Counted from the stretch's first letter, positions 12,730 through 19,763 are shown. The stretch: DNA of 19,799 nt from an uncultured Eubacteriales bacterium (GCA_900542935.1 UQPN01000030.1:1-19799); one strand, 5' to 3'. Numbers and translations are program-made. Notes: a model not told the origin generated them from the sequence alone.

Positions 12730-13605
12730 ATGAGCGATTACGAAATCATCACCGACGCTTCGGCGGACATGGCTGCGGGCGTGCGGGAAAAATACGGAAT
12801 CAAAGTGATTCCCATGCTGTATTTGCAAAACGGCGAAGAAAAAATCGCCGACGGAACGGAGAGCGAGGAAGACAAAGCGGCGTTTTACGAGGCGGAACGG
12901 CAGGGCGCGGAGGTAAAAAGCACGCAGATCAATCCCGCCACGTACGAGGAAAAATTCGAGCCGTACCTCAAAGAGGGGAAAGACATATTATATTTCTGCT
13001 TATCGGGCGGGCTTTCGCAAACGTATGCTTCTTCGGTTGCGGCCGCGGAAGCTTTGAAAAAAGCATATCCCGAAAGAAAAATCGTGTGCGTGGATTCGCT
13101 TGCGGCATCGGCCGGACTGGGGCTTTTAACCGAACGCGCTGCGAAAAACCGTGCGGACGGAATGACGATTGAAGAAAACGCGGCGGATGCTGAGAATGCG
13201 AAACAAAACATCTGCCACTGGTTTACCGTAAACGACCTTGATTTTTTAAAACGGGGCGGGCGCGTTCCGGCAAGTCTGGCGGCACTCGGAAAAGTGCTGC
13301 ACATCAAACCTCTGCTGCGCATCGGCGAGGACGGCAAGCTTGTTAGCATCGGCAAGAAAATCGGCTTGAAATTCGCTTTGAACGAGCTGGTCAGCCTGTA
13401 TTCCGCGCACTCCGAAAAGGCGGAAGGGGAAGAAATCCGCATCGTGCATTGCGATTGCCCGCAATTTGCCGAAACGGTGGAAAAAGCCATTCTGAAAATC
13501 AATCCTGCCGCGAAAATCGAAATTTGCGAAATGTCGCCGATTATCGGAATTCACGTTGGGTACGACGTAGTGGGCGTAGTGCATTACGGTAAACGCGGCA
13601 TATAA
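12730..13605 (+). CDS. DegV family fatty-acid-binding protein
   Basis: 291 residues, typical family size. ATG 12730 has AAAGGAG 5 bases upstream. N-terminal lobe: YEIITDASADM (4-14) is the DegV opening, STQINPATYEEKF (64-76) corresponds to the TSQPSP-type motif whose Ser/Thr binds the fatty-acid carboxylate, and LSGGLSQTYASS (91-102) is the second ligand loop. VDSLAAS (121-127), FLKRGGRVP (172-180) and IIGIHVGYDVVG (261-272) complete the signature; the last usually reads G.H.GPG, and here VGYDVVG is a mild deviation. Family members (FakB) present fatty acids to the kinase FakA for phospholipid synthesis. FakA is not in the window, so the substrate is inferred from the family only. The gene is monocistronic, ending in a double hairpin. 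Confidence 0.93.
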   Translation: MSDYEIITDASADMAAGVREKYGIKVIPMLYLQNGEEKIADGTESEEDKAAFYEAERQGAEVKSTQINPATYEEKFEPYLKEGKDILYFCLSGGLSQTYASSVAAAEALKKAYPERKIVCVDSLAASAGLGLLTERAAKNRADGMTIEENAADAENAKQNICHWFTVNDLDFLKRGGRVPASLAALGKVLHIKPLLRIGEDGKLVSIGKKIGLKFALNELVSLYSAHSEKAEGEEIRIVHCDCPQFAETVEKAILKINPAAKIEICEMSPIIGIHVGYDVVGVVHYGKRGI

Positions 13606-13625
13606 AAACAAAGCGAAAAATACGT

Positions 13626-13645
13626 GCCGCGGAAAACTCCGCGGC
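13626..13645. terminator. GC hairpin after the DegV gene
   Basis: GCCGCGG (13626-13632), loop AAAACT, CCGCGGC (13639-13645), 20 bases after the stop codon, followed by GTTTGAATTTT. Short T content; probably acts with the next hairpin. Confidence 0.55.
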
Positions 13646-13673
13646 GTTTGAATTTTAACGAAAAAACATATAA

Positions 13674-13702
13674 AAAAGGCGCGGAGCCGATCCGCGCCTT
13701 TT
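13674..13702. terminator. Bidirectional terminator between convergent DegV and BY-kinase genes
   Basis: AAAAGGCGCGGA (13674-13685), loop of 5, TCCGCGCCTTTT (13691-13702): a perfect 12-bp stem with T-runs on both strands, placed between two convergent genes. Confidence 0.9.
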
Positions 13703-13750
13703 GCGTATAAAATAAGGAAAACTTCCGCCCGACCATGCGTGGCATTGCGG

Positions 13751-13780
13751 AAAAACGTCGCCGCTTTCGCCGGCAGAACG
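13751..13780 (-). terminator. Imperfect hairpin just after the BY-kinase stop codon
   Basis: On the - strand, CGTT.TGCCG and CGGCGACG pair around a GCGAAA-like loop and are followed by TTTTT (complement of 13751-13755). The stem contains a small bulge, so it is only a probable terminator. Confidence 0.5.
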
Positions 13781-13781
13781 G

Positions 13782-14609
13782 TTATTGCGCCTGTTTGTTT
13801 TTATCGGCGCCGTCGCCGCCCGGAACGGGATCCGAATAATACGCGTTGTAATAATACTGCGAGTAGCGCGAATCTTTCTTCGCGTATTTTTCCGGCTTGT
13901 AATCGTTTACGACGATGCCGAGGATATTCGCTTTCACGAATTTCAAAGCGTCCACAGCCGCGCGGATATCGCTTTCGTACGAATATCTGTGCCGCGTTAC
14001 CAGAAACGTTCCGTTGGCGAGCGGCGCTACGGCAAGCGCGTCGGAAACAAGGCGGAACGGGGGAGAATCGTAAATGGTGTAGGCAAAGCGTTTTTTCAGC
14101 GCAAGGTCCAGTTCTTTCATCACTTCGTCCGCAAGCAGTTCGTACGGGCGCACCGTCTGCGTGCCGCGGCAGATGACGTATAAATTAGGATTCGCTTTCG
14201 TCTGATGCAGCACTTCGTCCAAAGAAGCCTGCCCGGAAAGATAATCGGAAAGTCCGGGGGCGTGGGGCACGTTGAAAAATCTCGAAATCCTGCCCGCGCG
14301 GAGGTCGGTATCCACCAGCACCACTTTCACGTCCGACTGCGCCATCATCAGCGCGGTGTTCGCCGCCACCGTGGTTTTGCCTTCGGAGGGGTAAGAAGAG
14401 GTGCACAAAAAGCTTACGCCGCTGCCGTCCTGCGTCTTGGCGAGGGAAACGGAAAGCGTCATTTTTAAACTTCTGAACGCTTCCGTTACCGCAAAGGGAG
14501 TATCCTCGTTTAAAAGATATGTTTTTTTGCCGCCCTGCAAAGCCGCTTTTTCGGCTTTTTTTCTTGCCGTGATGGCATTTTTTCTGCTTAAAAAGTCGAA
14601 GATGCTCAT
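13782..14609 (-). CDS. CpsD/CapB-type tyrosine-protein kinase (BY-kinase)
   Basis: 275 residues from ATG 14609, with GGAGG upstream inside the preceding gene. EAFRSLKMTL (43-52) is the usual segment that docks neighbouring subunits. Walker A SSYPSEGKTTVAAN (71-84), Walker A' VVLVDTDLRAGR (96-107; the family more often has DLRRP) and Walker B TIYDSPP (178-184) are intact, so ATP binding and kinase activity are expected. The C-terminus has the Tyr cluster (Y242, Y249, Y252-254, Y257-258) that is autophosphorylated. BY-kinases of this two-protein type need a membrane modulator, supplied here by the Wzz-like gene directly upstream (ATGA overlap), and together they control exopolysaccharide or capsule chain length and export. 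No glycosyltransferase, flippase or phosphatase gene is in the window, so the regulated polymer is unknown. Confidence 0.93.
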   Translation of the reverse strand: MSIFDFLSRKNAITARKKAEKAALQGGKKTYLLNEDTPFAVTEAFRSLKMTLSVSLAKTQDGSGVSFLCTSSYPSEGKTTVAANTALMMAQSDVKVVLVDTDLRAGRISRFFNVPHAPGLSDYLSGQASLDEVLHQTKANPNLYVICRGTQTVRPYELLADEVMKELDLALKKRFAYTIYDSPPFRLVSDALAVAPLANGTFLVTRHRYSYESDIRAAVDALKFVKANILGIVVNDYKPEKYAKKDSRYSQYYYNAYYSDPVPGGDGADKNKQAQ

Positions 14610-15604
14610 TTGTTTTTCTCCTCCTTTTTCTTCTGTTTGTTATCCGGAGCGGAAAGATGTTCGATGGACGGCACCACGCCCAGCACGGGTATGCCGATCG
14701 CTTTGGAAAATTTATCGTAATCGCGCAGGCGTTCGTCCGCGTTATCCGCCACAACCACCGCCACGCAGGCGATAAGCAGCGCGCCCAGACCGAAAATCGT
14801 TCCGAAAAGAATCGCCTTTTTCCGGGCGTTGCCGGGGTTCAGCAGATGCGAATAGCTTACCGTCATCGGGTTGCACTGCGCCGTGTACGAAGTTACCGTG
14901 CCCACGCCGCTGTCGTTTCTCGAATCGGTGGAGTCCGGAACGATGATCCAGCCGCGTTTCGCTTCAATTCCGTTCGCCTCGTCCGCTTCCACGCCCGATA
15001 CTTCAAGCGGCACGATTTTTTCCGCCGTGGCGAGGAGCTGCGCCGCAAAGGCGGCGTCGCCTCTTACGGAAACTTTCATATAAAAAGAGTTGGGGTTAGT
15101 ATCGTAATCGAAATAGAAAGAAATGCAGTTTTTTACTTTTGTAAGCCACTGCAGATAGTTTTTCGCGTATTCCGCCTGCGCTTTATCGCCGGAAGCAAGC
15201 ATCGAAGAAATATCGATGTCGCCGTCCGCGTTCGTAACCGCTTTCACGGCGCCTGCCGATTCTTCCATATTTTTCAGCACTTCGGTGGCAAACGTATCGG
15301 AATTGAGGTGATCGATCAACATGGAAATGTGCTGATCTTTATATACGTAGTTCGGCGCTTTGCCGTCCTCTTTTTTTACTGTGCCGTCCGCCGCGAAAAC
15401 GTTGCGCGTGGCGATGATGGAAATTTCGTACTTTACTTCCGCGCCGTAGTACTTATCGTCTTGATACGTAAAATAGCCGAACAACCCGCCGATCACCGCG
15501 CCCGCCAGCAGCACGGCAATAAGAAGTTTGATTCGTTTCAGCAGAATACGGAAGACGTCGGCGATGCCGATTTCGTTCTGCCGTTGTTCCTGATATTCGT
15601 CCAT
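14606..15604 (-). CDS. Wzz/YveK-type chain-length determinant, membrane modulator of the BY-kinase
   Basis: 332 residues from ATG 15604 (GGAGG 5-6 bases upstream). A short cytoplasmic N-terminus (IGIADVFRILLKRIKL) leads into the first membrane helix (about 26-47). An extracellular domain of about 215 residues follows, and the second helix (about 264-286) precedes a cytoplasmic tail ADNADERLRDYDKFSKAIGI PVLGVVPSIEHL ending in Lys/Glu. The tail motif (DERL, then IPVLGVVP) is the standard Wzz/BY-kinase modulator end that activates the kinase. The extracellular domain is longer than the smallest family members and carries a Ser/Thr/Asp-rich part (VPDSTDSRNDSGVGTVTSYT). The stop overlaps the kinase start (ATGA), so the two are cotranslated from the promoter at 15650-15678. 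Confidence 0.9.
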   Translation of the reverse strand: MDEYQEQRQNEIGIADVFRILLKRIKLLIAVLLAGAVIGGLFGYFTYQDDKYYGAEVKYEISIIATRNVFAADGTVKKEDGKAPNYVYKDQHISMLIDHLNSDTFATEVLKNMEESAGAVKAVTNADGDIDISSMLASGDKAQAEYAKNYLQWLTKVKNCISFYFDYDTNPNSFYMKVSVRGDAAFAAQLLATAEKIVPLEVSGVEADEANGIEAKRGWIIVPDSTDSRNDSGVGTVTSYTAQCNPMTVSYSHLLNPGNARKKAILFGTIFGLGALLIACVAVVVADNADERLRDYDKFSKAIGIPVLGVVPSIEHLSAPDNKQKKKEEKNK

Positions 15605-15649
15605 TGTTCCTCCGAAACGGCGTAATTTTATTTTTAACCGTTGTTTAAT

Positions 15650-15678
15650 ATTATAGCAGTTTTGTGTTTTTACGTAAA
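15650..15678 (-). promoter_or_regulatory. Promoter of the Wzz/BY-kinase operon
   Basis: On the - strand: TTTACG (15678-15673), 17-base spacer, TATAAT (15655-15650). The leader to ATG 15604 is about 40 bases. Confidence 0.7.
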
Positions 15679-15776
15679 GCGATTTATAGCGAATAATCGA
15701 AAATAACCGCGAATTTTCCGTTTTTTACGCCCGCCGCCGACAGCGGTTGACGGTGCGAGGGCGCGACGGCGGCGCG

Positions 15777-16943
15777 TTACGAAATTTGCAGCGCGAAGAA
15801 TTTGAGATACGAAGTTTCTTCCGCGTTCAGAAGCGAGGGATGGTCGGGCGCCTGCGTGCGGATTTCAAGGCAACGCGCTTTTCTGCCGCTTTCTTTCGCG
15901 GCTTCCGCCAGCATTTTTTCGAAGAGCGGCTGCGACATGTAGTGCGAACACGAACAGGAAATCAGATAGCCGCCGCTTTTCACCAGCTTCATCGCCGTAA
16001 GATTCACGTCTTTATAGCCGCGGTACGCGTCTTTGATTTCCGCCGCGCTTTTGCAGAACGCGGGGGGATCGAGAATGACGAGATCGAATTTCTCGCCGGA
16101 CTTTTTATATTCCCGCAGCAGTTCAAACACGTCCGCCTGCACCGTTTTTATGTTTTTAAAGCCGTTCAGTTCCGCGTTCCTTTTCACCGTCTGCAGCGCA
16201 AGGGCGGAAATATCCGCCGAAATCACTTCTGTTGCCGCAGTTGCCGCGTTCATCGAAAAACCGCCGCCGTTGCAGAAGCAATCCAGCACGCGCCCGCCCG
16301 CGGCGTAGCGGCGGCAGGCGAAACGGTTTTCTTTCTGGTCGAGGAAATACCCCGTTTTCTGCCCGTTTTTCACGTCCACGCTCATTTTTAAGCCGTTTTC
16401 TTCGATGATTACCTCGTCCGGCACTTCGCCGTACAATACGCCTTTTTCCTGCGGTAACCCTTCCTTTTCGCGCACGGCAACGTCGGAACGTTCGTAAATG
16501 CCTTTCGGCGCAAAGAGCTCGGTTAGCACTTTCACGATCATGGCTTTTCGCTGATAAATCCCCAGCGAAAGGCACTGAATCACAAGAACGTCGGCGTATT
16601 TATCCACGATGAGCGCGGGGAGGTCGTCCGCTTCGGCAAACACCACGCGGCAGCAATTTTCGTATCCGAGTTTTTTTCGGCTTTCCCATGCGGCGGAAAT
16701 GCGGCGGCGATACAGTTCTTCGCCGTCCTCCTCGTTTCCGCGGATAAAAATACGTACGAGAATTTTCGAGGCGTGGTTGATGTAACCTTTGCCGATAAAT
16801 TTTCCGTCCGCCGAAAGCACCGTGGCAAGCGATCCGTTTTTGTCTTTTCCTTCAATGCGCTGCACTTCGTTGGCGTACACCCAGGCATGCCCCGCGACGA
16901 TGCGTTTTTCTTCTGTTTTCTTTAAGATTACCGTATACGGCAT
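15777..16943 (-). CDS. Class I SAM-dependent rRNA methyltransferase, RlmI-like (PUA + methylase)
   Basis: 388 residues from ATG 16943, with GGAG 9 bases upstream. An N-terminal PUA domain (about 1-75: GHAWVYANEVQRIEG, GKGYINHASKILVRIF) binds RNA. The central part has YERSDVAVREKEGLP and GQKTGYFLDQKENR (184-197). The Rossmann methylase has VLDCFCNGGGFSMNAA (209-224, SAM loop; the family often has CYTGGFS), LDPPAFCKS (281-289) and CSCSHYM (310-316) with the catalytic Cys of 5-methylcytosine enzymes. RlmI of E. coli makes m5C1962 in 23S rRNA; Firmicutes homologues (YwbD-type) are close in layout, so C5-methylation of 23S rRNA is likely but the exact base is unproven. Single gene with its own promoter. 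Confidence 0.92.
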   Translation of the reverse strand: MPYTVILKKTEEKRIVAGHAWVYANEVQRIEGKDKNGSLATVLSADGKFIGKGYINHASKILVRIFIRGNEEDGEELYRRRISAAWESRKKLGYENCCRVVFAEADDLPALIVDKYADVLVIQCLSLGIYQRKAMIVKVLTELFAPKGIYERSDVAVREKEGLPQEKGVLYGEVPDEVIIEENGLKMSVDVKNGQKTGYFLDQKENRFACRRYAAGGRVLDCFCNGGGFSMNAATAATEVISADISALALQTVKRNAELNGFKNIKTVQADVFELLREYKKSGEKFDLVILDPPAFCKSAAEIKDAYRGYKDVNLTAMKLVKSGGYLISCSCSHYMSQPLFEKMLAEAAKESGRKARCLEIRTQAPDHPSLLNAEETSYLKFFALQIS

Positions 16944-16976
16944 TTTGTTTTACTCCATATCGTTTCGATTGTAATC

Positions 16977-17005
16977 ATTATATCATGCGGGCGCTTTCAA
17001 GTAAA
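16977..17005 (-). promoter_or_regulatory. Promoter of the RlmI-like gene
   Basis: On the - strand: TTTACT (17005-17000), 17-base spacer, TATAAT (16982-16977). It lies within a large inverted repeat (16981-17026). Leader about 30 bases to ATG 16943. Confidence 0.75.
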
Positions 17006-17026
17006 GCGTTTTTTGCCCGCATGATA
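16981..17026. repeat. Nested inverted repeat overlapping the RlmI-like promoter
   Basis: TATCATGCGGGC (16981-16992) and GCCCGCATGATA (17015-17026) are perfect 12-bp arms. Inside them GCTTT-CAAGT-AAAGC forms a second hairpin. The structure covers the -35 box, the spacer and the end of the -10, and could be an operator or a cruciform. Confidence 0.85.
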
Positions 17027-17100
17027 AAATCGCGCCGTCTTTATGCGCCGCGATTTATTTTCCTGCGGAACGTTTTACGCTCGGGATTGTCCGCATTATA

Positions 17101-17144
17101 TATTGTATACGCGTATTGTATACGCGCGATATATTGTATACGCG
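17101..17144 (+). repeat. Three copies of a 13-bp repeat, TATTGTATACGCG
   Basis: Copies at 17101-17113, 17114-17126 (perfect tandem) and 17132-17144, followed by alternating CGCGCACGCGCG. The core GTATAC is a palindrome. It lies in the 418-base divergent intergenic region between the RlmI-like gene and mntP, about 85 bases before the mntP promoter. Function unknown; operator array or slippage product. Confidence 0.85.
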
Positions 17145-17228
17145 CGCACGCGCGAAAAAAGCTGATTGAAAGCGAAAATTGAAAGACGATGGCGTTAATG
17201 CTTTTTCACGGGCGGTCGATAAAAGCGA

Positions 17229-17257
17229 TTGACAAAATAACCGATTTGTGTTACGAT
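17229..17257 (+). promoter_or_regulatory. mntP promoter
   Basis: TTGACA (17229-17234), 17-base spacer, TACGAT (17252-17257). It gives a leader of about 98 bases with two GC hairpins: GCGGG-GCA-CCCGC (17281-17293) and GCCCG-N9-CGGGC (17331-17349), the latter ending one base before the RBS GAGG (17350-17353). I do not see the GGGGAGUA-type motif of the manganese-sensing yybP-ykoY riboswitch. Confidence 0.7.
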
Positions 17258-17361
17258 AAAACCCTTGCTTGCCGTTTTTTGCGGGGCACCCGCGGCGAGG
17301 CGGCGGGGAACGTCGGAATTTTTGCATTTTGCCCGCGAAAGTAACGGGCGAGGAAAAAAGA

Positions 17362-17979
17362 ATGAATATTTTCGATATTTTGCTGCTCGGCGTGGCGCTT
17401 TCGATGGACGCCGTCGCCGTAAGCATGACGAACGGCATGACGGATTCGAAGATGAGCGGAAAAAGGGCGCTTTTGCCCGCGCTGCTCTTCGGCACGTTTC
17501 AGGCGTTGATGCCGCTCATCGGGTATTATATCACCGATTTCGTTTCTTCTTCCGAAACGTTTCGCAGCACGTTTGAAAAGGCGTCGAAAAGCGTGGCGTT
17601 CGTGCTTCTCGCGTTTATCGGCGGCAAAATGATTATCGACAACGTAAAGGAACGCAGAGCCGCGCGGAAAGCGCGCGAAGCGGGGGAAAGCGCGGAAACG
17701 GAGGATAAGCGCCTTTCGTTCGGCGAAATGATCGTGCAGGCATTCGCCACGTCGGTGGACGCGTTTGCCGTGGGAATTTCGCTGAAAATGGCGGCGCTGA
17801 GCGAGGGACTTACGCCCGCGATCGGCTGGTCGGTTATGATTATCGGCTGCATTACGTTTCTGCTCGGCGTTGCGGCAACGAAGATAGGGCGGCTGATCGG
17901 AAACAAGCTGGCGGACAAGGCGGAAATTTTCGGCGGCGCGGTGCTTATCGTTATCGGGCTGAAAATTTTGCTTTTTTAA
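17362..17979 (+). CDS. mntP: Manganese efflux pump MntP
   Basis: 205 residues from ATG 17362 with GAGG 8 bases upstream; an open frame reaching back to 17269 covers the GC-rich leader and is rejected. It has about six membrane helices in two repeats. LGVALSMDAVAVSMTNG (9-25) and FATSVDAFAVGISLKM (128-143) are the paired motifs of the family, each with the conserved acidic residue (D16 and D133) needed for metal transport; the FIGGKMIID segment (85-93) ends the first half. A charged cytoplasmic loop (about 96-118) links the halves. The family exports Mn2+ from the cytoplasm and protects against manganese excess. Usually controlled by MntR or a riboswitch; neither is recognised here. Monocistronic. 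Confidence 0.93.
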   Translation: MNIFDILLLGVALSMDAVAVSMTNGMTDSKMSGKRALLPALLFGTFQALMPLIGYYITDFVSSSETFRSTFEKASKSVAFVLLAFIGGKMIIDNVKERRAARKAREAGESAETEDKRLSFGEMIVQAFATSVDAFAVGISLKMAALSEGLTPAIGWSVMIIGCITFLLGVAATKIGRLIGNKLADKAEIFGGAVLIVIGLKILLF

Positions 17980-18112
17980 GCGGCGTTGTTTTACGGCTGC
18001 ATGCCGTGGTGAGCCGAAAGCGGAAAAACGGTAAAAATGCGTTAAAATCGGCGTAAAAGCGAAAAACTTTTGAAAAAAATAAAAAAAGTTGAAAAACACG
18101 AGGCAAAACAGC

Positions 18113-18141
18113 TTGACGGATTCCGTTAATCATAATATAAT
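18113..18141 (+). promoter_or_regulatory. rplM-rpsI promoter
   Basis: TTGACG (18113-18118), 17-base spacer, TATAAT (18136-18141). An A-rich stretch upstream (18061-18100) may act as an UP element. Transcription would begin near 18148. Confidence 0.88.
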
Positions 18142-18147
18142 TAGTAG

Positions 18148-18255
18148 GCAAGTTGAAAACAGCATGGTTGCGGCACGGTTTTCCCCGTTAAAGAAAAGTG
18201 GCTGTAAACGTAGCTTTGAAACTTTAAACAAAGAATACACACGAATAAGGAGTAA
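18148..18255 (+). ncRNA. Possible L13 leader RNA (autoregulatory 5' UTR)
   Basis: The rplM leader is about 110 bases long. Structured L13 leaders are known before rplM-rpsI in Bacillota. This one contains short pairings (CACGG/CCGT around 18174-18188) but I could not match it to the known fold by eye, so the assignment rests mainly on position. Confidence 0.3.
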
Positions 18256-18261
18256 TACGAT

Positions 18262-18693
18262 ATGAAGACCTATATGGCAAATGCCCAGACGGTTGAAAGA
18301 AAGTGGTATGTCGTTGACGCCGCGGGGGTTCCGCTCGGTCGTCTGGCGTCCCGCGTGGCTTTCATCCTGCGCGGCAAGCATAAGCCCACTTACACCCCGC
18401 ACGTGGATACGGGCGATTTCGTTATCGTTATCAATACCGACAAGGCTACCTTGACGGGAAAGAAAGCGGAAGACAAATTTTACAGATACCACACCGGTTA
18501 TATCGGCGGCTTGAAAGAAATTCCTTATAAAAAGATGATGGAAGAAAAAAGCGATCTTGCCGTTTACGAAGCCGTACGCGGTATGCTTCCCAAGAACAGT
18601 CTGGGAAGAGCCATGATTAAAAAACTCAGAGTATACAAGGGCGAAGCTCACAATCACGAAGCTCAGAAGCCCGAAGTACTCAAAGTTGATTAA
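18262..18693 (+). CDS. rplM: 50S ribosomal protein L13
   Basis: 143 residues, normal length. ATG 18262 is preceded by AAGGAG (10-base spacer). Signature segments: KWYVVDAAGVPLGRLASRVA near the N-terminus, LRGKHKPTYTPHVDTGDFVI, NTDKATLTGKKAEDKFYRYH TG, and MLPKNSLGRAMIKKLRVYKG with the final HNHEAQKPEVL. L13 binds 23S rRNA early in 50S assembly. It is cotranscribed with rpsI (12 bases apart), the conserved bacterial order. Confidence 0.98.
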   Translation: MKTYMANAQTVERKWYVVDAAGVPLGRLASRVAFILRGKHKPTYTPHVDTGDFVIVINTDKATLTGKKAEDKFYRYHTGYIGGLKEIPYKKMMEEKSDLAVYEAVRGMLPKNSLGRAMIKKLRVYKGEAHNHEAQKPEVLKVD

Positions 18694-18705
18694 GGAGAGA
18701 CGATA

Positions 18706-19119
18706 ATGGCAAAAGCGAATGTGAAAAAGAAGATTCAGTTCTGGGGAACGGGCAGAAGAAAAAAGGCGATCGCTCGTGTGCGTCTCATTCCTGCCGGCAC
18801 CGGCACCATCACCATCAACGATCGTACGTTCGAGGATTATTTCCCTCAGGGTACGCTTCAGTATATCGTAAAGCAGCCTCTTGCTCTTCTTGAAGCGGAA
18901 GGCAAGTACGACGTTATCGTAAACGTTATCGGCGGCGGTTACACCGGTCAGGCGGGCGCTATCCGTCTCGGCGTGGCGAGAGCGCTTCTCGAAGCGGAAG
19001 AAAACAGCCGTCCCGCGCTGAAGAAAGCAGGTTTCTTAACCCGCGATCCCCGCGCGAAGGAAAGAAAGAAGTACGGTCTCAAAAAGGCTCGTCGCGCACC
19101 GCAGTTCTCCAAGAGATAA
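18706..19119 (+). CDS. rpsI: 30S ribosomal protein S9
   Basis: 137 residues. ATG 18706 follows AAGGAGA (7-base spacer), just after rplM. The N-terminal FWGTGRRKKAIARVRL, the central GGGYTGQAGAIRLGVARALL and the C-terminal LTRDPRAKERKKYGLKKARR with the final QFSKR are the full S9 signature; the extreme C-terminal SKR tail reaches the P-site tRNA. The N-terminus is a few residues longer than in E. coli. A strong terminator follows. Confidence 0.98.
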   Translation: MAKANVKKKIQFWGTGRRKKAIARVRLIPAGTGTITINDRTFEDYFPQGTLQYIVKQPLALLEAEGKYDVIVNVIGGGYTGQAGAIRLGVARALLEAEENSRPALKKAGFLTRDPRAKERKKYGLKKARRAPQFSKR

Positions 19120-19165
19120 CTTTTCTCTTCGGGCGCTTGCGCTTACGAAAAATTACGGAATACAA

Positions 19166-19199
19166 AAAAGTCGGCTGCACCCGTGTGCGGTCGGCTTTT
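19166..19199 (+). terminator. rplM-rpsI terminator
   Basis: AAAAGTCGGCTGCAC (19166-19180), loop CCGT, GTGCGGTCGGCTTTT (19185-19199): a 15-bp stem with three G-U pairs, followed by GCTTTTG, about 45 bases after the rpsI stop. Confidence 0.9.
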
Positions 19200-19218
19200 G
19201 CTTTTGTACAGGCAAAGA

Positions 19219-19249
19219 AAAAACGGCGGTTTTATTTACCGTCGTTTTT
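19219..19249 (-). terminator. Terminator of the 80-aa membrane protein gene
   Basis: AAAAACGGCGGT (19219-19230) pairs with ACCGTCGTTTTT (19238-19249) with one wobble. On the - strand it ends in TTTTTTCTTTG. The 5' arm overlaps the end of the coding region, which stops at 19232. Confidence 0.85.
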
Positions 19250-19474
19250 CTTTGGTTCCGCTTCTTGTTCGTTACGGCTTTCCTCCGGCAGCGCCGTCGG
19301 CGTGCGTTCGGCATTGTTCTGGCTCTGTTTGCATAACAGCATCAGGGCGAAGAAACAAAACGCGCCCGCCGCGCAAATCGCCGCATAGCCCCAGCCCGCA
19401 AGCGAACCGACGGGAAGAAACGCCGCAATACACGCCGCGGATAGTACGGTAAATAAAATTCGTAAAGTTTTCAT
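19232..19474 (-). CDS. Small two-helix membrane protein (80 aa)
   Basis: The ATG at 19474 has GGAG 7 bases upstream, a consensus promoter (19577-19606) and a terminator right at its end, so expression is likely although I do not recognise the family. A short basic N-terminus (MKTLRILF) leads into two hydrophobic helices (about 6-24 and 28-47: VLSAACIAAFLPVG, GWGYAAICAAGAFCFFALML), then a hydrophilic, Glu/Lys/Asn-rich tail of about 33 residues (QSQNNAERTP, EQEAEPKKNDGK) without predicted structure. The topology suggests both ends in the cytoplasm. Orphan membrane peptide, no functional inference. Confidence 0.75.
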   Translation of the reverse strand: MKTLRILFTVLSAACIAAFLPVGSLAGWGYAAICAAGAFCFFALMLLCKQSQNNAERTPTALPEESRNEQEAEPKKNDGK

Positions 19475-19507
19475 AGAAATCTCCGTTTGATGATATATGG
19501 CTGGCTG

Positions 19508-19559
19508 ATATACGCGCGCATGTGCGTGTATGTGTGTGTACGTATGCGCGTATACGCGC
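19508..19559. repeat. 52-bp perfectly alternating purine-pyrimidine tract (Z-DNA-prone)
   Basis: From ATATACGCGCGCATGTG at 19508 to GCGCGTATACGCGC ending 19559, purine and pyrimidine alternate at every base. The two ends are near inverted repeats (TATACGCGCGCAT and ATGCGCGTATA). It lies in the transcribed leader of the 80-aa gene, between its promoter and ATG. Confidence 0.92.
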
Positions 19560-19576
19560 CGCGTGTTATTACAATC

Positions 19577-19606
19577 ATTATATCACGGACGGCACGCGGA
19601 TGTCAA
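19577..19606 (-). promoter_or_regulatory. Promoter of the 80-aa membrane protein gene
   Basis: On the - strand: TTGACA (19606-19601), 18-base spacer, TATAAT (19582-19577). The leader of about 95 bases contains the alternating purine-pyrimidine tract. The -10 context TGATATAATGATT is shared with the RlmI-like promoter. Confidence 0.85.
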
Positions 19607-19733
19607 GAAAGTTTTGTCCGGAACAGCTAAAGAACGCGGATTCGTCAGAAAGAACGGTAAAACGGCGAAAACCGGCGAAAAAAAGGGGAAAAAGAAAAAA
19701 ATTAAAAAATTTTAAAAAAGTGCGAAAAAACAG

Positions 19734-19763
19734 TTGACAAGGGATATATAAGTGTGGTATTAT
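19734..19763 (+). promoter_or_regulatory. Strong promoter reading out of the right edge
   Basis: TTGACA (19734-19739), 18-base spacer, TATTAT (19758-19763), preceded by about 55 bases of A-tracts (19675-19732) that look like an UP element. Transcription would begin near 19770. The downstream gene is beyond the window; strength suggests a stable RNA or translation gene. Confidence 0.75.

Noticed and set aside
15733..15773. GCCGCCG...CGGCGGC inverted repeat after the RlmI-like gene as a terminator
   Set aside because: Only 7 bp with a 27-base loop and no T-run on the - strand.
17258..17361. yybP-ykoY manganese riboswitch before mntP
   Set aside because: The conserved GGGGAGUA-type loop is not found by eye; kept only as a finding about an unassigned leader.
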